From positions 682,001 through 746,000 of the forward strand of contig NZ_SNXZ01000001.1 of assembly GCF_004362825.1 (NCBI RefSeq): a DNA stretch of 64,000 nt, in the 5' to 3' direction. This document shows, one piece after another, positions 34,192 through 43,448 of this stretch. Under the pieces are notes generated by a model, which worked only from the letters and a program-made list of their open reading frames with translations, ran no database searches and was not told the origin of the DNA. A program made the position numbers and the translations under genes. The stretch comes from Labedaea rhizosphaerae (lineage in GTDB: Bacteria; Actinomycetota; Actinomycetes; Mycobacteriales; Pseudonocardiaceae). Each line of letters opens with the position of its first letter. Position 1 is the first letter of the stretch.

Positions 34192-34869
34192 TCAGTCGGT
34201 GAGCTTCAACTGGGCGGGGCGACTCGCCAGTTTGCCGAGCTTGGCGACGACGTAGTACCGCCCGGCCGGCACCGTCGAGCGGTCCGCGGGGCAGCCCTTT
34301 GCTGAGGTCCGCCCGGCCCACGTGATCGAGAACGTCACCTTCTGGCCGGGTTGCAGCAGGCGCACGTCCTTGTCCGGCTCGGGAGTCGCGCAGTCGTTGC
34401 TCGACCACAAGCGCTTCACCCCGTCGCCGCTGACCACGACCAGCTCGCGCAGCTTGCGGCTGATGTCGCGGGTGCACGGGAGCTGGCCGTCGTTGCTGAT
34501 GACGATCTTCATCAGCGGGTGCTGACCAACCTTGTAGTGCGATGCGCCGAGTTGCGCGGTGATGGTGATGGCGGCGTCGACGCACTTGAGCGGTGGCTGG
34601 GGCTTCGGCTGGGACTTCTTGGTCGTCGTGGGCGGCGCCGTCGTCGTCGGGCCAGAGGTCTTCGTGTACCTGCTCATCGGCGGCGGGGACGAAGGCGGGA
34701 CGGACGTTCTCGTGTCACGCAGGCCCGCCATGTCCGGCGGTCCGGGATCGCCGGGACCGTCGTCCCCGATCAGGCCGCCGATGATCCACGCCAGCAGGAA
34801 GACGGCCACGATCGTGGCCACCACCGCTGCGGCGCGCCTGCGCCAATAGACCGCCTCCGACTCGATCAT
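34192..34869 (-). CDS. Membrane-anchored extracytoplasmic protein with Pro/Thr-rich linker
   Basis: A 225-aa protein with one N-terminal transmembrane helix (AAAVVATIVAVFLLAWIIGGLIG, about 12-34), a Pro/Ser/Thr linker (PPSSPPPMSRYTKTSGPTTTAPPTTTKK) and a beta-sandwich-like domain with three or four cysteines (LKCVDAAITITA, LPCTRDISRKL, SSNDCATPEP, KGCPADR) that may form disulphides outside the cell. The Met chosen starts IESEAVYWRRR just before the helix; a longer frame would run through the divergent carbonic anhydrase gene. Similar anchored proteins are widespread in Pseudonocardiaceae; function unknown. Confidence 0.72.
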   Translation of the reverse strand: MIESEAVYWRRRAAAVVATIVAVFLLAWIIGGLIGDDGPGDPGPPDMAGLRDTRTSVPPSSPPPMSRYTKTSGPTTTAPPTTTKKSQPKPQPPLKCVDAAITITAQLGASHYKVGQHPLMKIVISNDGQLPCTRDISRKLRELVVVSGDGVKRLWSSNDCATPEPDKDVRLLQPGQKVTFSITWAGRTSAKGCPADRSTVPAGRYYVVAKLGKLASRPAQLKLTD

Positions 34870-35032
34870 CGGCAGACGGTAACGCCGCAAGCACGCGAAG
34901 CGATGTATATGGTTCGCCACGATCGGGTCATATTCGCTGTTCGACCATCTCGGAGCGTGACATTCATCCAATCCTCTTGTCACGACTGCTATCACGGCAC
35001 TGCAATGCTCGTGAGCGCGGGAGGGTGAGGCG

Positions 35033-35527
35033 ATGAGCGGGATCGACGACCTGGTACGAAGGCACCTCGACGGCACCGACATAGGCGCACCGGAGATCCT
35101 GAGTCCGGTTCCCGGTCTGCATGTGACGGTCGTGACCTGCATGGATGCCCGGATCAAGGTCTTCGACGTCTTCGGGTTGAAGCACGGCGAGGTGCACATC
35201 CTGCGCAACGCCGGCGGCATCGCGACCGACGACATCATCCGCTCGCTCGCGATCAGCCAGCGCAAGCTCGAGACGCGCGAAGTGATCATCATGCAGCACA
35301 CGCGGTGCGGGATGATGACGATCACCGACGACGAGTTCAAAGACGAACTCGAGGCGGACACCGGACTGCGGCCGCCGTGGGCGGTGGAAGCTTTCCGCGA
35401 CGTCAAGGCGAGCGTCCGGCAGTCGATGGAACGGGTGCGGCGCAGCCCGTTCGTGCCCTACCGGGACAAGGTGCGCGGGTTCGTCTACGACGTGAACACC
35501 GCCGCGCTGGAGGAAGTCCTCGCCTGA
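35033..35527 (+). CDS. Beta-class carbonic anhydrase
   Basis: A 164-aa beta-carbonic anhydrase interconverting CO2 and bicarbonate. Zinc ligands and catalytic dyad are visible: VTCMDARI (Cys, with the Asp-Arg dyad) and MQHTRCGM (His, Cys), spaced as in the short mycobacterial-type proteins. Starts with ATG behind GGGAGGGTGAGG. The 160-bp gap to the divergent gene contains AT-richer DNA (around 34905-35010) that probably holds promoters for both. mutY follows after 16 bp. Confidence 0.92.
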   Translation: MSGIDDLVRRHLDGTDIGAPEILSPVPGLHVTVVTCMDARIKVFDVFGLKHGEVHILRNAGGIATDDIIRSLAISQRKLETREVIIMQHTRCGMMTITDDEFKDELEADTGLRPPWAVEAFRDVKASVRQSMERVRRSPFVPYRDKVRGFVYDVNTAALEEVLA

Positions 35528-35543
35528 CAGAATCGGCGTCCGT

Positions 35544-36434
35544 ATGGACGTCGATGTGTTGAGCGAGTGGTTCGACAAGTCCGCGCGGGACCTGCCGTGG
35601 CGCCGGGACGACTGCACCGCGTGGGGCGTGCTGGTCAGCGAGATCATGCTGCAGCAGACCCCGGTCGCGCGGGTCGAGCCGATCTGGCACGAGTGGATGG
35701 CGCGGTGGCCGAAGCCGTCGTCGCTGGCCGCGGCTTCGCAGGGCGATGTCGTGCGGGCGTGGGGCAAGCTCGGCTATCCGCGCCGGGCGTTGCGGCTGCA
35801 CGCGGCGGCCGCTGCGATCGCTTCGACGCACGACGACGTCGTTCCATCCGATGTGGACACCTTGCTTGCGTTGCCCGGTATCGGGGCATACACCGCGCGG
35901 GCGGTGGCGGCTTTCGCATACGGCAAGCGGTGCCCGGTCGTCGACACGAACGTCCGGCGGGTGGTGGCCCGGTCAGTGCACGGCGCGGGTGACGCCGGTC
36001 CGCCGTCGACCACCCGCGACATGGCCGACGTCGAGGTGCTGTTGCCGCCCGACGACGCTTCGGCTGCCAAGGTCTCGGCCGCCCTGATGGAACTGGGTGC
36101 CGTGATCTGCACGGCCCGCGGTCCTCGCTGTGCCGACTGTCCGGTGTTCGCGACGTGCGCGTGGCAGCTCGCCGGTCGTCCCGCTTACAACGGCCCGGCC
36201 AAACCGGTCCAACGCTTCGCGGGCACGGATCGTCAAGTCCGGGGTCGCCTCCTGGACGTCCTGCGCGACACCACCGGCCCGGTCACCCGCCCCCAACTCG
36301 ACCTCGCCTGGCACGACGCGCCCCAACGCGACCGATGCCTGGACTCCCTCCTCGTCGACGGCCTCATCGAACAAACCCCGGACGGCCTCTTCACCCTCCC
36401 CGGCGAACACCCCACGGCGGAACAAGCCCGCTAA
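35544..36434 (+). CDS. mutY: A/G-specific adenine glycosylase
   Basis: Removes adenine mispaired with 8-oxoguanine. The 296-aa protein has the helix-hairpin-helix LLALPGIGAYTARAVAAFA with the following catalytic Asp (PVVDTNVRRVV), early catalytic Glu in SEIMLQQTPVARV, and the [4Fe-4S] cluster motif C-x6-C-x2-C-x5-C (CTARGPRCADCPVFATC). The C-terminal region is short, as in other actinobacterial MutY, and lacks a clear MutT-like domain. The last codons (EQAR and TAA) are formed by a repeat core, so the native C terminus may have been altered by the repeat. Confidence 0.93.
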   Translation: MDVDVLSEWFDKSARDLPWRRDDCTAWGVLVSEIMLQQTPVARVEPIWHEWMARWPKPSSLAAASQGDVVRAWGKLGYPRRALRLHAAAAAIASTHDDVVPSDVDTLLALPGIGAYTARAVAAFAYGKRCPVVDTNVRRVVARSVHGAGDAGPPSTTRDMADVEVLLPPDDASAAKVSAALMELGAVICTARGPRCADCPVFATCAWQLAGRPAYNGPAKPVQRFAGTDRQVRGRLLDVLRDTTGPVTRPQLDLAWHDAPQRDRCLDSLLVDGLIEQTPDGLFTLPGEHPTAEQAR

Positions 36435-36812
36435 TTCCCAAACCCCCAGCCCACGGCCCTCCTCAAGGAATTAGCCCGCTGAACCTCCTTCACGTCTCCC
36501 CAACCCCCACCCCGCCCGGGATTAAGCCCGCTAAACCCAAACCCGCAGGTCAGCCGCCCCTCGGGGAATTAGCCCGCTGAACTACCTTCACGTTCCACGC
36601 CCACCCGGCACGCCCGTCCGCCCCTGCAGCCGCCTCGCCGCCGAGGCCGGTACCGGCGGCCGTCGAGGGGCCTGGTGTCCGGCGAGAATTAGCCCGCTGA
36701 ACCTTCTTCGCGTCTGGGACCGGCCAAGAGTCGAATCGAGCCCGCGCGGGATTAAGCCCGCTGAATCACGGAGTCGCAGGTCAGAGGTGGCGCCGGGGAA
36801 TAAGCCCGCTGA
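36424..36812. repeat. Repeat array between mutY and the amidase gene (seven cores)
   Basis: Cores start at 36424 (ends CTAATT and supplies the mutY stop), 36472, 36524, 36570, 36690, 36754 and 36802. Pairs spaced 48, 46 and 48 bp are visible; a single core stands alone at 36690 and a degenerate GAATCGAGCCCG lies at 36733. Some linkers lost part of CAGGTCAG. The remaining intergenic DNA up to 36973 is purine-rich (GGGGGTGAGCGGAGGGGAAGA) and has no gene. Confidence 0.9.
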
Positions 36813-36973
36813 ACGCGGGGGTGAGCGGAGGGGAAGAGGAGAGGTGTTAGAGGGTTACTAAGTAGGGGTGTAAGTGGGGAAGGGTTGTCAGGAACGTGGT
36901 CGGGCAACTACGTTCGGTGGCGCGCCAGTCACCGGTCTGGGTTGCCCGCAACCCACGTCGAGGGAGATCGAAG

Positions 36974-38026
36974 ATGGGCACCACCCCTGAAATGAACCGC
37001 CGCGTCCTGTTACGGGCCGGCCTCGCCGTCAGCGCGGTCGGCGCGGCCGGGATCGCCGTTCCCGCCATCGCCGGCGCGCAACGCGGAACCGTCGGCAGCA
37101 AGATCAGCGCACCACAGATCGCCACTTGCGCCGACTGGAACGCGCGACCGCCGAACGGCACGATCCAGATCCTCAACTACAAACCCGTCTACATCGTCGT
37201 CCATCACACCGCGGGTGCGAACAGCACCGACACCTCGCGGGCCCACGCTTTCCAGGTCGCCCGCGACATCCAGAACCTCCACATGGACACGAATGGCTGG
37301 ATCGACACCGGCCAGCAGCTGACCAACAGCCGCGGCGGCTACGTCATGGAGGGCCGGCACAAGAGCCTGCAGGCACTGCAAAGCGGCACGACCCACTGCA
37401 TGGGCGCCAACGTCGCCAACCACAACAGCGAGGTCATCGGCATCGAGAACGAGGGCCTCTACTCCACCGTCGACGTGCCGCAGGCCCTGTGGGACTCGCT
37501 GGTCAATCTCGTGGCTTACATCGCCAGCCAGTACGGCATCGCGCCCGAGATGATCAAGGGTCACCGCGACTTCAACAACACCGAGTGCCCGGGCGAGGTC
37601 CTGTACGGGCGGCTGCCCGAACTGCGCAGCGCCGTGGGCGGCATCCTCGGTGTCTCGGTCGCACCCCAAGCGAACTGGCCGCTGCTCAAGCCGGGCAGCA
37701 CCGGCCCGAAAGTCCTTGCGGCACAACACCTCCTGCGAGCCAACGGCGTCAATGTGCGTGCCGACGGCACCTACGGCGCGAGCACGGAGCAAGCCGTGCG
37801 CCAGTTCGCCGTTGCCCGCAAGGTCGCGTACGAACCCTGCTACGCGAGCAAGCACACGCCGGACGAACGCGGGCTGCTCGGCGCCGGCACCTGGCCGCTG
37901 TTGGTCCGCACCGTCAAGCCGGGTGACACCGGTGAGGCCGCCGAGGCCGTGAAGGCCCTGCAACGCGGTCGGCACGCCGCGCAGGTCGTCGACACGCAGA
38001 CGTGGAAACAACTGCTCAGCCAGTAG
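36974..38026 (+). CDS. Tat-exported N-acetylmuramoyl-L-alanine amidase with peptidoglycan-binding domain
   Basis: A 350-aa secreted peptidoglycan hydrolase. The N terminus holds a twin-arginine signal (NRRVLLRAGLAVSAVGAAGIAVPAIAGAQ). The amidase_2/PGRP domain spans about 60-225 with zinc ligands in YIVVHHTAGA, a second His in GTTHCMGAN and the Cys in HRDFNNTECPGEVLY. A C-terminal peptidoglycan-binding module follows (LLKPGSTGPKVLAAQHLLRANG ... TYGASTEQAVRQFAVARKV), with a partial second copy. The ATG at 36974 has GGGAGATCG upstream; Met at 36992 is an alternative. It should act in the cell wall. Confidence 0.9.
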   Translation: MGTTPEMNRRVLLRAGLAVSAVGAAGIAVPAIAGAQRGTVGSKISAPQIATCADWNARPPNGTIQILNYKPVYIVVHHTAGANSTDTSRAHAFQVARDIQNLHMDTNGWIDTGQQLTNSRGGYVMEGRHKSLQALQSGTTHCMGANVANHNSEVIGIENEGLYSTVDVPQALWDSLVNLVAYIASQYGIAPEMIKGHRDFNNTECPGEVLYGRLPELRSAVGGILGVSVAPQANWPLLKPGSTGPKVLAAQHLLRANGVNVRADGTYGASTEQAVRQFAVARKVAYEPCYASKHTPDERGLLGAGTWPLLVRTVKPGDTGEAAEAVKALQRGRHAAQVVDTQTWKQLLSQ

Positions 38027-38130
38027 ACGAACCCAGCAGACGAACCCAGTGGACGAAACGTTGGGCCCGGCGGCACAAGCCGGGCCCGACGTCGGTCCGG
38101 GTAGCCCAGCACGTCTGGCAGGCTGACCGC

Positions 38131-38643
38131 ATGCAGGCGCTCGTGATCCACTTCGACGACGAGGCCGAGACCGCGATCCGCGGTGTGTGGCGGAAGCTGG
38201 CGAAGGCCGGCATTCCGGTGCCCGACGCGTTCCCGCCGCACCTGACCTTGGCCGCGGCGAGCGCCATCCCGCGCAAGGCGCGCGACGCGGTGCGCGCCGA
38301 GCTCCGCATGCTGGCCCTGCCGAGCGTCTGGCTGGCGTCGCTGTCGACCTTCACCGCGAGCGAGAACGTGCTGATGCTCGCCGCGGTCACCGATCCCGAG
38401 CTGATCGCCGTGCACACGGCCGTGCACGACGTCCTGGCCGGGCAGGTCCGGAATCAGCAGGCTTATTACCTGCCGGGGTCGTGGATGCCGCACTGCACCT
38501 TGGCGCGAGGCGTCACCGACGCGCAGGTCGTCGCCGGTTTCGCCGCGGTGTTCCCGGTCCCGCCGATCCGGGCGAAGGTGCGCGAGATCGTCGTCACGGA
38601 CACGACCACCGGCGACACCGAAGTCGTGGTCAGCGCCGCATGA
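38131..38643 (+). CDS. 2'-5' RNA ligase / 2H phosphoesterase family protein
   Basis: A 170-aa protein with the two catalytic HxT motifs of the 2H phosphoesterase superfamily, PPHLTLA near residue 45 and MPHCTLA near 125, in symmetric halves. Family members hydrolyse cyclic phosphates or ligate RNA ends; the substrate is not known. ATG at 38131 was taken since upstream in-frame codons back to 38002 overlap the amidase stop and look non-coding. Its 3' end overlaps the convergent hydrolase gene by 14 bp. Confidence 0.85.
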   Translation: MQALVIHFDDEAETAIRGVWRKLAKAGIPVPDAFPPHLTLAAASAIPRKARDAVRAELRMLALPSVWLASLSTFTASENVLMLAAVTDPELIAVHTAVHDVLAGQVRNQQAYYLPGSWMPHCTLARGVTDAQVVAGFAAVFPVPPIRAKVREIVVTDTTTGDTEVVVSAA

Positions 38644-39388
38644 CCTCGGACAGGAACGCCTCGACCGCGCCTCGGTAGGCCAGCGGCCGGTCGTCGTGCA
38701 CCACGTGACCCGCGCCCGCGATCACGACGTGCCGCCCACCGCCGGCCGCCCGGACCGGCAGCTGCGCCATCTGACCAGGTGGCATCGCGCTGTGCTCGGC
38801 CTCGACCGCCAGCAACGGGCACCGCACCTGTTCGACCAGCGACCAGTACTCCCGCTCACCCCACTCGCCGGCCATGGCGTAGAGGTCGTCCAGGGACGCG
38901 AGCAGGTGATAGCCGTCGTCGCGCTCCTCGACGCACTCGATGAAGTACTCGCCCTGCGCGCCGAAGAACTGCCGCACGTGGGCGAGCGACTGGAACGGCA
39001 CGGGCCACGACTCGAAGTAGCCGCGCCACGCGTCGACGGTCTTGCCCCGCTGGTCGGGCGCCATGTCCTCGACCACGATCGCGCGCACCAGCTCGGGGTG
39101 GCGCGCGGCCAGCGTCCACGCGTGCAGCCCGCCCATCGAGTGCCCGATCACCACGGCGGGCCCGAGGTCGAGGGAGGTGATCACCTCGGCCGCGTCGTCG
39201 GCGAAGTCCTCGGTCCGCGCGCCGGCCGGCGACCGGGGCGCGCGGCCGTGTCCCCGCGCGTCCAGCCCGACCACCCGGCCGTAACCGGTCAGCCACTGCG
39301 CGCACGACCACCAGGTCCGCGCCCGTCCCATCAACCCGTGGAGCAGCAGGATGCCCGGCCCGTCCCCACCGAACTCGACGACGCCCAT
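38630..39388 (-). CDS. Alpha/beta-hydrolase fold protein
   Basis: A 252-aa alpha/beta hydrolase: oxyanion-hole motif LLLHGLMG, VVGLDARGHGRAP, nucleophile elbow GHSMGG, and catalytic His in AGAGHVVHDDRP. The acidic residue is probably in AVEAEHSAMPP. Fold and motifs match esterases/proline-iminopeptidase-like enzymes; substrate unknown. Start at Met 39388 (GVVEFGGDGPGILLLHG); a longer frame to 39445 would overlap the promoter of the divergent M1 peptidase gene. Confidence 0.85.
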   Translation of the reverse strand: MGVVEFGGDGPGILLLHGLMGRARTWWSCAQWLTGYGRVVGLDARGHGRAPRSPAGARTEDFADDAAEVITSLDLGPAVVIGHSMGGLHAWTLAARHPELVRAIVVEDMAPDQRGKTVDAWRGYFESWPVPFQSLAHVRQFFGAQGEYFIECVEERDDGYHLLASLDDLYAMAGEWGEREYWSLVEQVRCPLLAVEAEHSAMPPGQMAQLPVRAAGGGRHVVIAGAGHVVHDDRPLAYRGAVEAFLSEVMRR

Positions 39389-39459
39389 GCCGCAATCCCA
39401 CCACGGCGTTACCCTCCGCCAGTCACAATGGCGGGCGAAGCCCACGGACGGGAGAGTCG

Positions 39460-40890
39460 ATGCGGTTGCGGCACGCCACCGTTCTGGCGTTGCTCGTCGC
39501 GACGACGGCCGGGTGCACCGTGTCCGCGCCGTCGGGTCCCACGCCGACCTCGCCGCCCAGTCCCAGACCGAGCGCCACCGCGGGTCAAGCCGGTGCGGGT
39601 GACCCGTACTACCCCGACGACGGCAACGGCGGCTACGACGTCCTCGGCTACGACGTGACCATCAGCTACGACCCGAAGACCAGGCACCTCGACGGCGACA
39701 CCACGGTGACGGCAACAGCCAAGGCCCCGCTGAAGGTGTTCAACTTCGACCTCAAGGGGTTCACGGTCAAGTCGGTCGAGGTCGAGGGCAAACCGGCGAA
39801 GTTCGCCCGCAGCGGTGCGCACGAACTGGTGATCACGCCTGGGAAACCGGCCGGCGGCACCTTCCACACGCGGGTGCGCTATTCGGGCACGCCGATGTCC
39901 GCCGAGGAAGGCAACCTCGGCGTCAACGGCTGGCAGATCAGCACGTCAGGCGGCGCGTTCGTCGCGGGCGAGCCGCATTCGGCCGCCTATTGGTACCCCG
40001 TCAACGACACCCCGCGCGACAAGGCGACGTTCACGCTCGCGGCCCGGGTGCCCGACGGGTGGAGCGTCATCTCCAACGGCAAGGAGGGCAAGTCGGCGAA
40101 GTCCGGCGGCTGGACGACGTACCACTGGACCGAACCGAACCGTGTGGCGTCGTACCTGACCACGGTGGCCATCGACCACTGGACGTTCGACCGCGGCACG
40201 TTGCCCGGCGGGACCCCGATCGTCAGCGCGTACGCGCCCGGCGCGGAGTCCAAGAAGTCCATCGAGGCGCGGCTGCCGGAGATCATCGCGTTCCTGTCGT
40301 CGAAGTTCGGCCCGTACCCGCAGAGCGCGGCGGGCGGCATCTACCTCGCCGACTCGATCGGCTTCTCACTGGAGACGCAGACCCGCCCGATCTACGCGCA
40401 GTGGACCGATCTGAACACGGTCGTGCACGAGAACGCGCACCAGTGGTACGGCGACTCGGTCTCGGTCGACGCGTGGGCGGACATCTGCATGAACGAGTGC
40501 TTCGCCTCGTACGCGCAGTGGCTGTGGTCGGAGGCCAAGGAGGGCAAGAACCTCGACGACCTCTACCGGTCGACGGTGTCGGGCGCCGGCAAGGGTTTCT
40601 GGGCCGGGAAGCTCTACGACATGGGGCAGGGCAACGAGTTCACGGCCGTCTACACCAAGGGACCGGTCGCGTTGCACGCGTTGCGCCGGCAGATCGGCGA
40701 CAACGCGTTCGACAAGCTGCTGCACGACTGGGCAGCCCAGCACCGAGACGGCAACGCGACGTTCGAGCAGTTCCAAACGTTGGCGGAGCAGGATTCCGGG
40801 CAGAACCTCGACAAGTTCTTCGACGCCTGGTTCCGCGGCACGACCAAGCCCACCGACGTGTTCCTCTACCCCGGTTCGTTGCACAAGTAG
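39460..40890 (+). CDS. M1-family zinc metallopeptidase, lipoprotein
   Basis: A 476-aa aminopeptidase-like protein. Signal sequence with lipobox (LVATTAGCTVS, Cys 19), then a Pro/Ser linker, the N-terminal beta-domain, and the catalytic domain with HENAHQW zinc motif and the downstream NECFASYAQWLW Glu. The exopeptidase motif GAMEN is replaced by GFSLETQ, as in other bacterial M1 lipoproteins, so true aminopeptidase activity is uncertain. It is predicted to sit on the outer face of the membrane. Followed by the sirtuin gene after 9 bp. Confidence 0.9.
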   Translation: MRLRHATVLALLVATTAGCTVSAPSGPTPTSPPSPRPSATAGQAGAGDPYYPDDGNGGYDVLGYDVTISYDPKTRHLDGDTTVTATAKAPLKVFNFDLKGFTVKSVEVEGKPAKFARSGAHELVITPGKPAGGTFHTRVRYSGTPMSAEEGNLGVNGWQISTSGGAFVAGEPHSAAYWYPVNDTPRDKATFTLAARVPDGWSVISNGKEGKSAKSGGWTTYHWTEPNRVASYLTTVAIDHWTFDRGTLPGGTPIVSAYAPGAESKKSIEARLPEIIAFLSSKFGPYPQSAAGGIYLADSIGFSLETQTRPIYAQWTDLNTVVHENAHQWYGDSVSVDAWADICMNECFASYAQWLWSEAKEGKNLDDLYRSTVSGAGKGFWAGKLYDMGQGNEFTAVYTKGPVALHALRRQIGDNAFDKLLHDWAAQHRDGNATFEQFQTLAEQDSGQNLDKFFDAWFRGTTKPTDVFLYPGSLHK

Positions 40891-40899
40891 GCTGTCGCG

Positions 40900-41745
40900 G
40901 TGACCGATCGGCTCGACATGGCCGCCGAGCTCATCGCCTCGGCCGACGCGCTGCTGGTGTGTGCGGGCGCGGGCATGGGCGTCGATTCCGGGCTGCCGGA
41001 CTTCCGTGGTGACGAGGGGTTCTGGCAGGCGTACCCGCCATATGAGCGACTTGGCCTGCGGTTCGTGGAGCTGGCCGATCCGGTGCACTTCGTGCAGGAT
41101 CCCGCGCTGGCTTGGGGTTTCTACGGGCACCGCTTGGCGTTGTACCGGGGGACCAAGCCGCACAGCGGTTTCACGGTGTTGCGTCGCTGGGCTGACACCC
41201 GCGAGGCCCGGGTCTTCACGTCCAATGTGGATGGACAGTTCCAGGTCGCCGGGTTCGACGGCGAGCACGTCGCCGAGGTGCACGGCTCGATCCACCACCT
41301 GCAGTGCGTTTTGCCGTGCCGGCAAGCGGTGTGGCCGGCGGACGACCTGGCCATCGAGATCGATCCGGAGAGCATGCGGGCGGTCGGCGAGCTGCCGTCG
41401 TGCCCGCACTGCGGCGCGCTGGCGCGGCCGAACATCCTCATGTTCGGCGACTATGACTGGGTGCCTGCGCGCAGCCAGCGCATCCTCGACGAGGTGAACG
41501 CGTGGAGCCGGCGCAACCGTGGCGCGCGGCTCGTCGCGGTGGAACTCGGTGCCGGCACGGCGATCCCGACCGTCCGGCGCCGGGCCGAGCTGGCCAGCGC
41601 ATCGTCCGGTGCGCTGATCCGGATCAACCCGAGAGAGCCGGAGATCCGGCACGGCCGTGGGATCTCGTTGCCGATGAACGCCGCACTCGCCTTGGCCGAA
41701 CTGGACAACCGACTGGCTCAGACCGGTGGCGCCGTCGGGTCGTGA
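40900..41745 (+). CDS. SIR2-family NAD-dependent deacylase-like protein
   Basis: A 281-aa sirtuin-fold protein. NAD-binding motif CAGAGMGVDSGLPDFRG at 21-37, TSNVDGQ, catalytic-position His in VHGSIHHLQC and zinc-ribbon cysteines in LQCVLPC and CPHCGALARPNILMFGD. The usual TQNID is TSNVDG, a frequent variant in bacterial sirtuins of the type acting on ADP-ribosylation or deacylation. GTG start 9 bp after the peptidase gene. Its tail overlaps the convergent EEP gene by 28 bp. Confidence 0.85.
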   Translation: MTDRLDMAAELIASADALLVCAGAGMGVDSGLPDFRGDEGFWQAYPPYERLGLRFVELADPVHFVQDPALAWGFYGHRLALYRGTKPHSGFTVLRRWADTREARVFTSNVDGQFQVAGFDGEHVAEVHGSIHHLQCVLPCRQAVWPADDLAIEIDPESMRAVGELPSCPHCGALARPNILMFGDYDWVPARSQRILDEVNAWSRRNRGARLVAVELGAGTAIPTVRRRAELASASSGALIRINPREPEIRHGRGISLPMNAALALAELDNRLAQTGGAVGS

Positions 41746-42737
41746 TCGGGGATCTGCACATCGGCCATGATCGCGTGGTGGTCGCTGCCGGGCAGGTCGA
41801 GCACGGCGTAACCGCGGGCGGCGGTCCGGCGGTCGATGAGCACGTGGTCGATGGTCATCGCGGGCACCCAGGGCTGCGACCACGTGGCGACCAGACCGTC
41901 GCCGAGTTGCTCGGCGACGTCGCGGTAGCCGCGGTTGATCACGTTCCGGAAGGCGGCGTGGTCGAAGCTCGCGTTGAAGTCGCCGACGACCATCCGCACC
42001 CGCCCCGCGGGCAGCGGATCGGGCAGGTGGTGGAGCTCGGAACTCCAGGTGGCGAAGTCGTGGATGGGCGGCTTGGCGTGGACGTCGACGATCTCGCCGT
42101 CCTGGTTGCCGGGCAGGTCCACGATGGCCACCGGCATCTGGAAGGTGGTGTTCGGGACCTCCGCGAGCTCACGCAGCGGGAAGACCGAGGCGATGCCGGA
42201 CCCGGAGCCGCCCGGCTCGGCGCGGTAGACGTTGTAGGGCATGAGCCGGCTGAGGCCCGCGGCGTCCAGTTCGGACACCTCGACCGGGGTCAGCTCCTGC
42301 ATCGCGAGGATCTGAACGTGGTTGTCGCGGACCAGGTCGACCAGGTGCTGGGCGTCGGCTTGGCCGAGGCGGAGGTTGGCGGAGAGGACGCGGACGTTCA
42401 GTCCGGTGGCGTCGGGTTGGTCGTTTCGCAGCACGCGCGGGCTGACCAGCGAGGCGAGCACCAGCGTGACGCAGATGAGCACGAACGCGGGCTTGCGCCG
42501 CCCGATGATGATCATCAGGACGCCGAGGCCGGCACCGCCCGCGACGACGTACGGGGTCAGCGCCAGCGCGACCGCGAAGTACCCGAACCCACCGAAGTCG
42601 TCGAGGCTGACCAGCCGGACCGTGCCGTACCCGAGCCAAAGCACGGTGAGCACGCCACAGAGCCCGGTGACGAACCGGCCACCCGGCCGCCACCGCCGTG
42701 GTTGCTCAACCTGCTCGAACTCCTCAAGCACCGCCAC
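41718..42737 (-). CDS. Membrane-anchored endonuclease/exonuclease/phosphatase (EEP) family protein
   Basis: A 339-aa protein with three N-terminal transmembrane helices (FVTGLCGVLTVLWLGYG, YFAVALALTPYVVAGGAGLGVLMIII, AFVLICVTLVLASLV) and an extracytoplasmic EEP domain: LSANLRLGQADA, LAMQELTP with the metal-binding Glu, VVGDFNAS, TIDHVLI and the C-terminal GSDHHAIMADV. All catalytic elements of DNase I-like hydrolases are present. Substrate could be a phospholipid, nucleic acid or sugar phosphate outside the membrane. Confidence 0.88.
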   Translation of the reverse strand: MAVLEEFEQVEQPRRWRPGGRFVTGLCGVLTVLWLGYGTVRLVSLDDFGGFGYFAVALALTPYVVAGGAGLGVLMIIIGRRKPAFVLICVTLVLASLVSPRVLRNDQPDATGLNVRVLSANLRLGQADAQHLVDLVRDNHVQILAMQELTPVEVSELDAAGLSRLMPYNVYRAEPGGSGSGIASVFPLRELAEVPNTTFQMPVAIVDLPGNQDGEIVDVHAKPPIHDFATWSSELHHLPDPLPAGRVRMVVGDFNASFDHAAFRNVINRGYRDVAEQLGDGLVATWSQPWVPAMTIDHVLIDRRTAARGYAVLDLPGSDHHAIMADVQIPDHDPTAPPV

Positions 42738-42833
42738 CCCCGCTCACTCCACCTTTGTATCCGATCTCCCCCACCCCCACCTCCGTTTCACCACCAACAC
42801 CCCACCCCCACTCCTCCCTCTCCCCCGGTGAAC

Positions 42834-43332
42834 AAGCCCGCTCAACGCCCCCGCACCCCTCCCACCCAGGTCAGCACACCCCACCTTCGCTCCCCGTGAA
42901 TAAGCCCGCTGAACACCCGGCACGTCTTCCCGCCCAGGTCAGACCCACGTCCCATCCAGTCGATGCGCGAGTGCCCCACCCCTCGTGAAGCCCGCTGAAT
43001 CCCCGGCAACGCTTCCCACCCAGGTCAGGCCCACATCCACATCCCGCCAATGGCGTCCGTGCCTTCCCCGTGAACAAGCCCGCTGAACGCCGACCGGACT
43101 CTCACCGACGTCAGACGCCCAGAGCAGCCACCGCCCCACCAACTCGGCTCTCGGGAACAAGCCCGCTGAACGTCCGCGCACACGGGAGCTGGCATCAAGC
43201 CCGCTGAATCCACCAGGGCGCAGCACAACCCCTGGGATCAAGCCCGATGAACCCGCGGCACACGTCGAGGGATTAAGCCCGCTGAATCCTGTTTGGGCTG
43301 GTCAGGAGGTGGGGCGGGATTAAGCCCGCTGG
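42834..43332. repeat. Repeat array upstream of the drrAB-type genes (nine cores)
   Basis: Cores start at 42834 (ends CTCAAC), 42902, 42988, 43076, 43159, 43197, 43240 (CCGATGA), 43275 and 43322 (CTGGAT). Only the last pair keeps the standard 47-bp spacing with a GGTCAG linker; the others are single or eroded copies, most with CAGGTCAG nearby. The flanking part from 42738 is a C-rich strand (3' side of the EEP gene's promoter region) with no gene, and 43333-43448 probably contains the promoter of the exporter operon. Confidence 0.88.
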
Positions 43333-43448
43333 ATTCGGGGTGGTGTGACAGCGGGCTGGCAGGGGGTTTGACAGCGGCGTGTGCGGGCGCTGGCAGCGGA
43401 CGGGCGCATCTTGGGACCAAGCAAGCGACCCACACAGGGGGAAACACG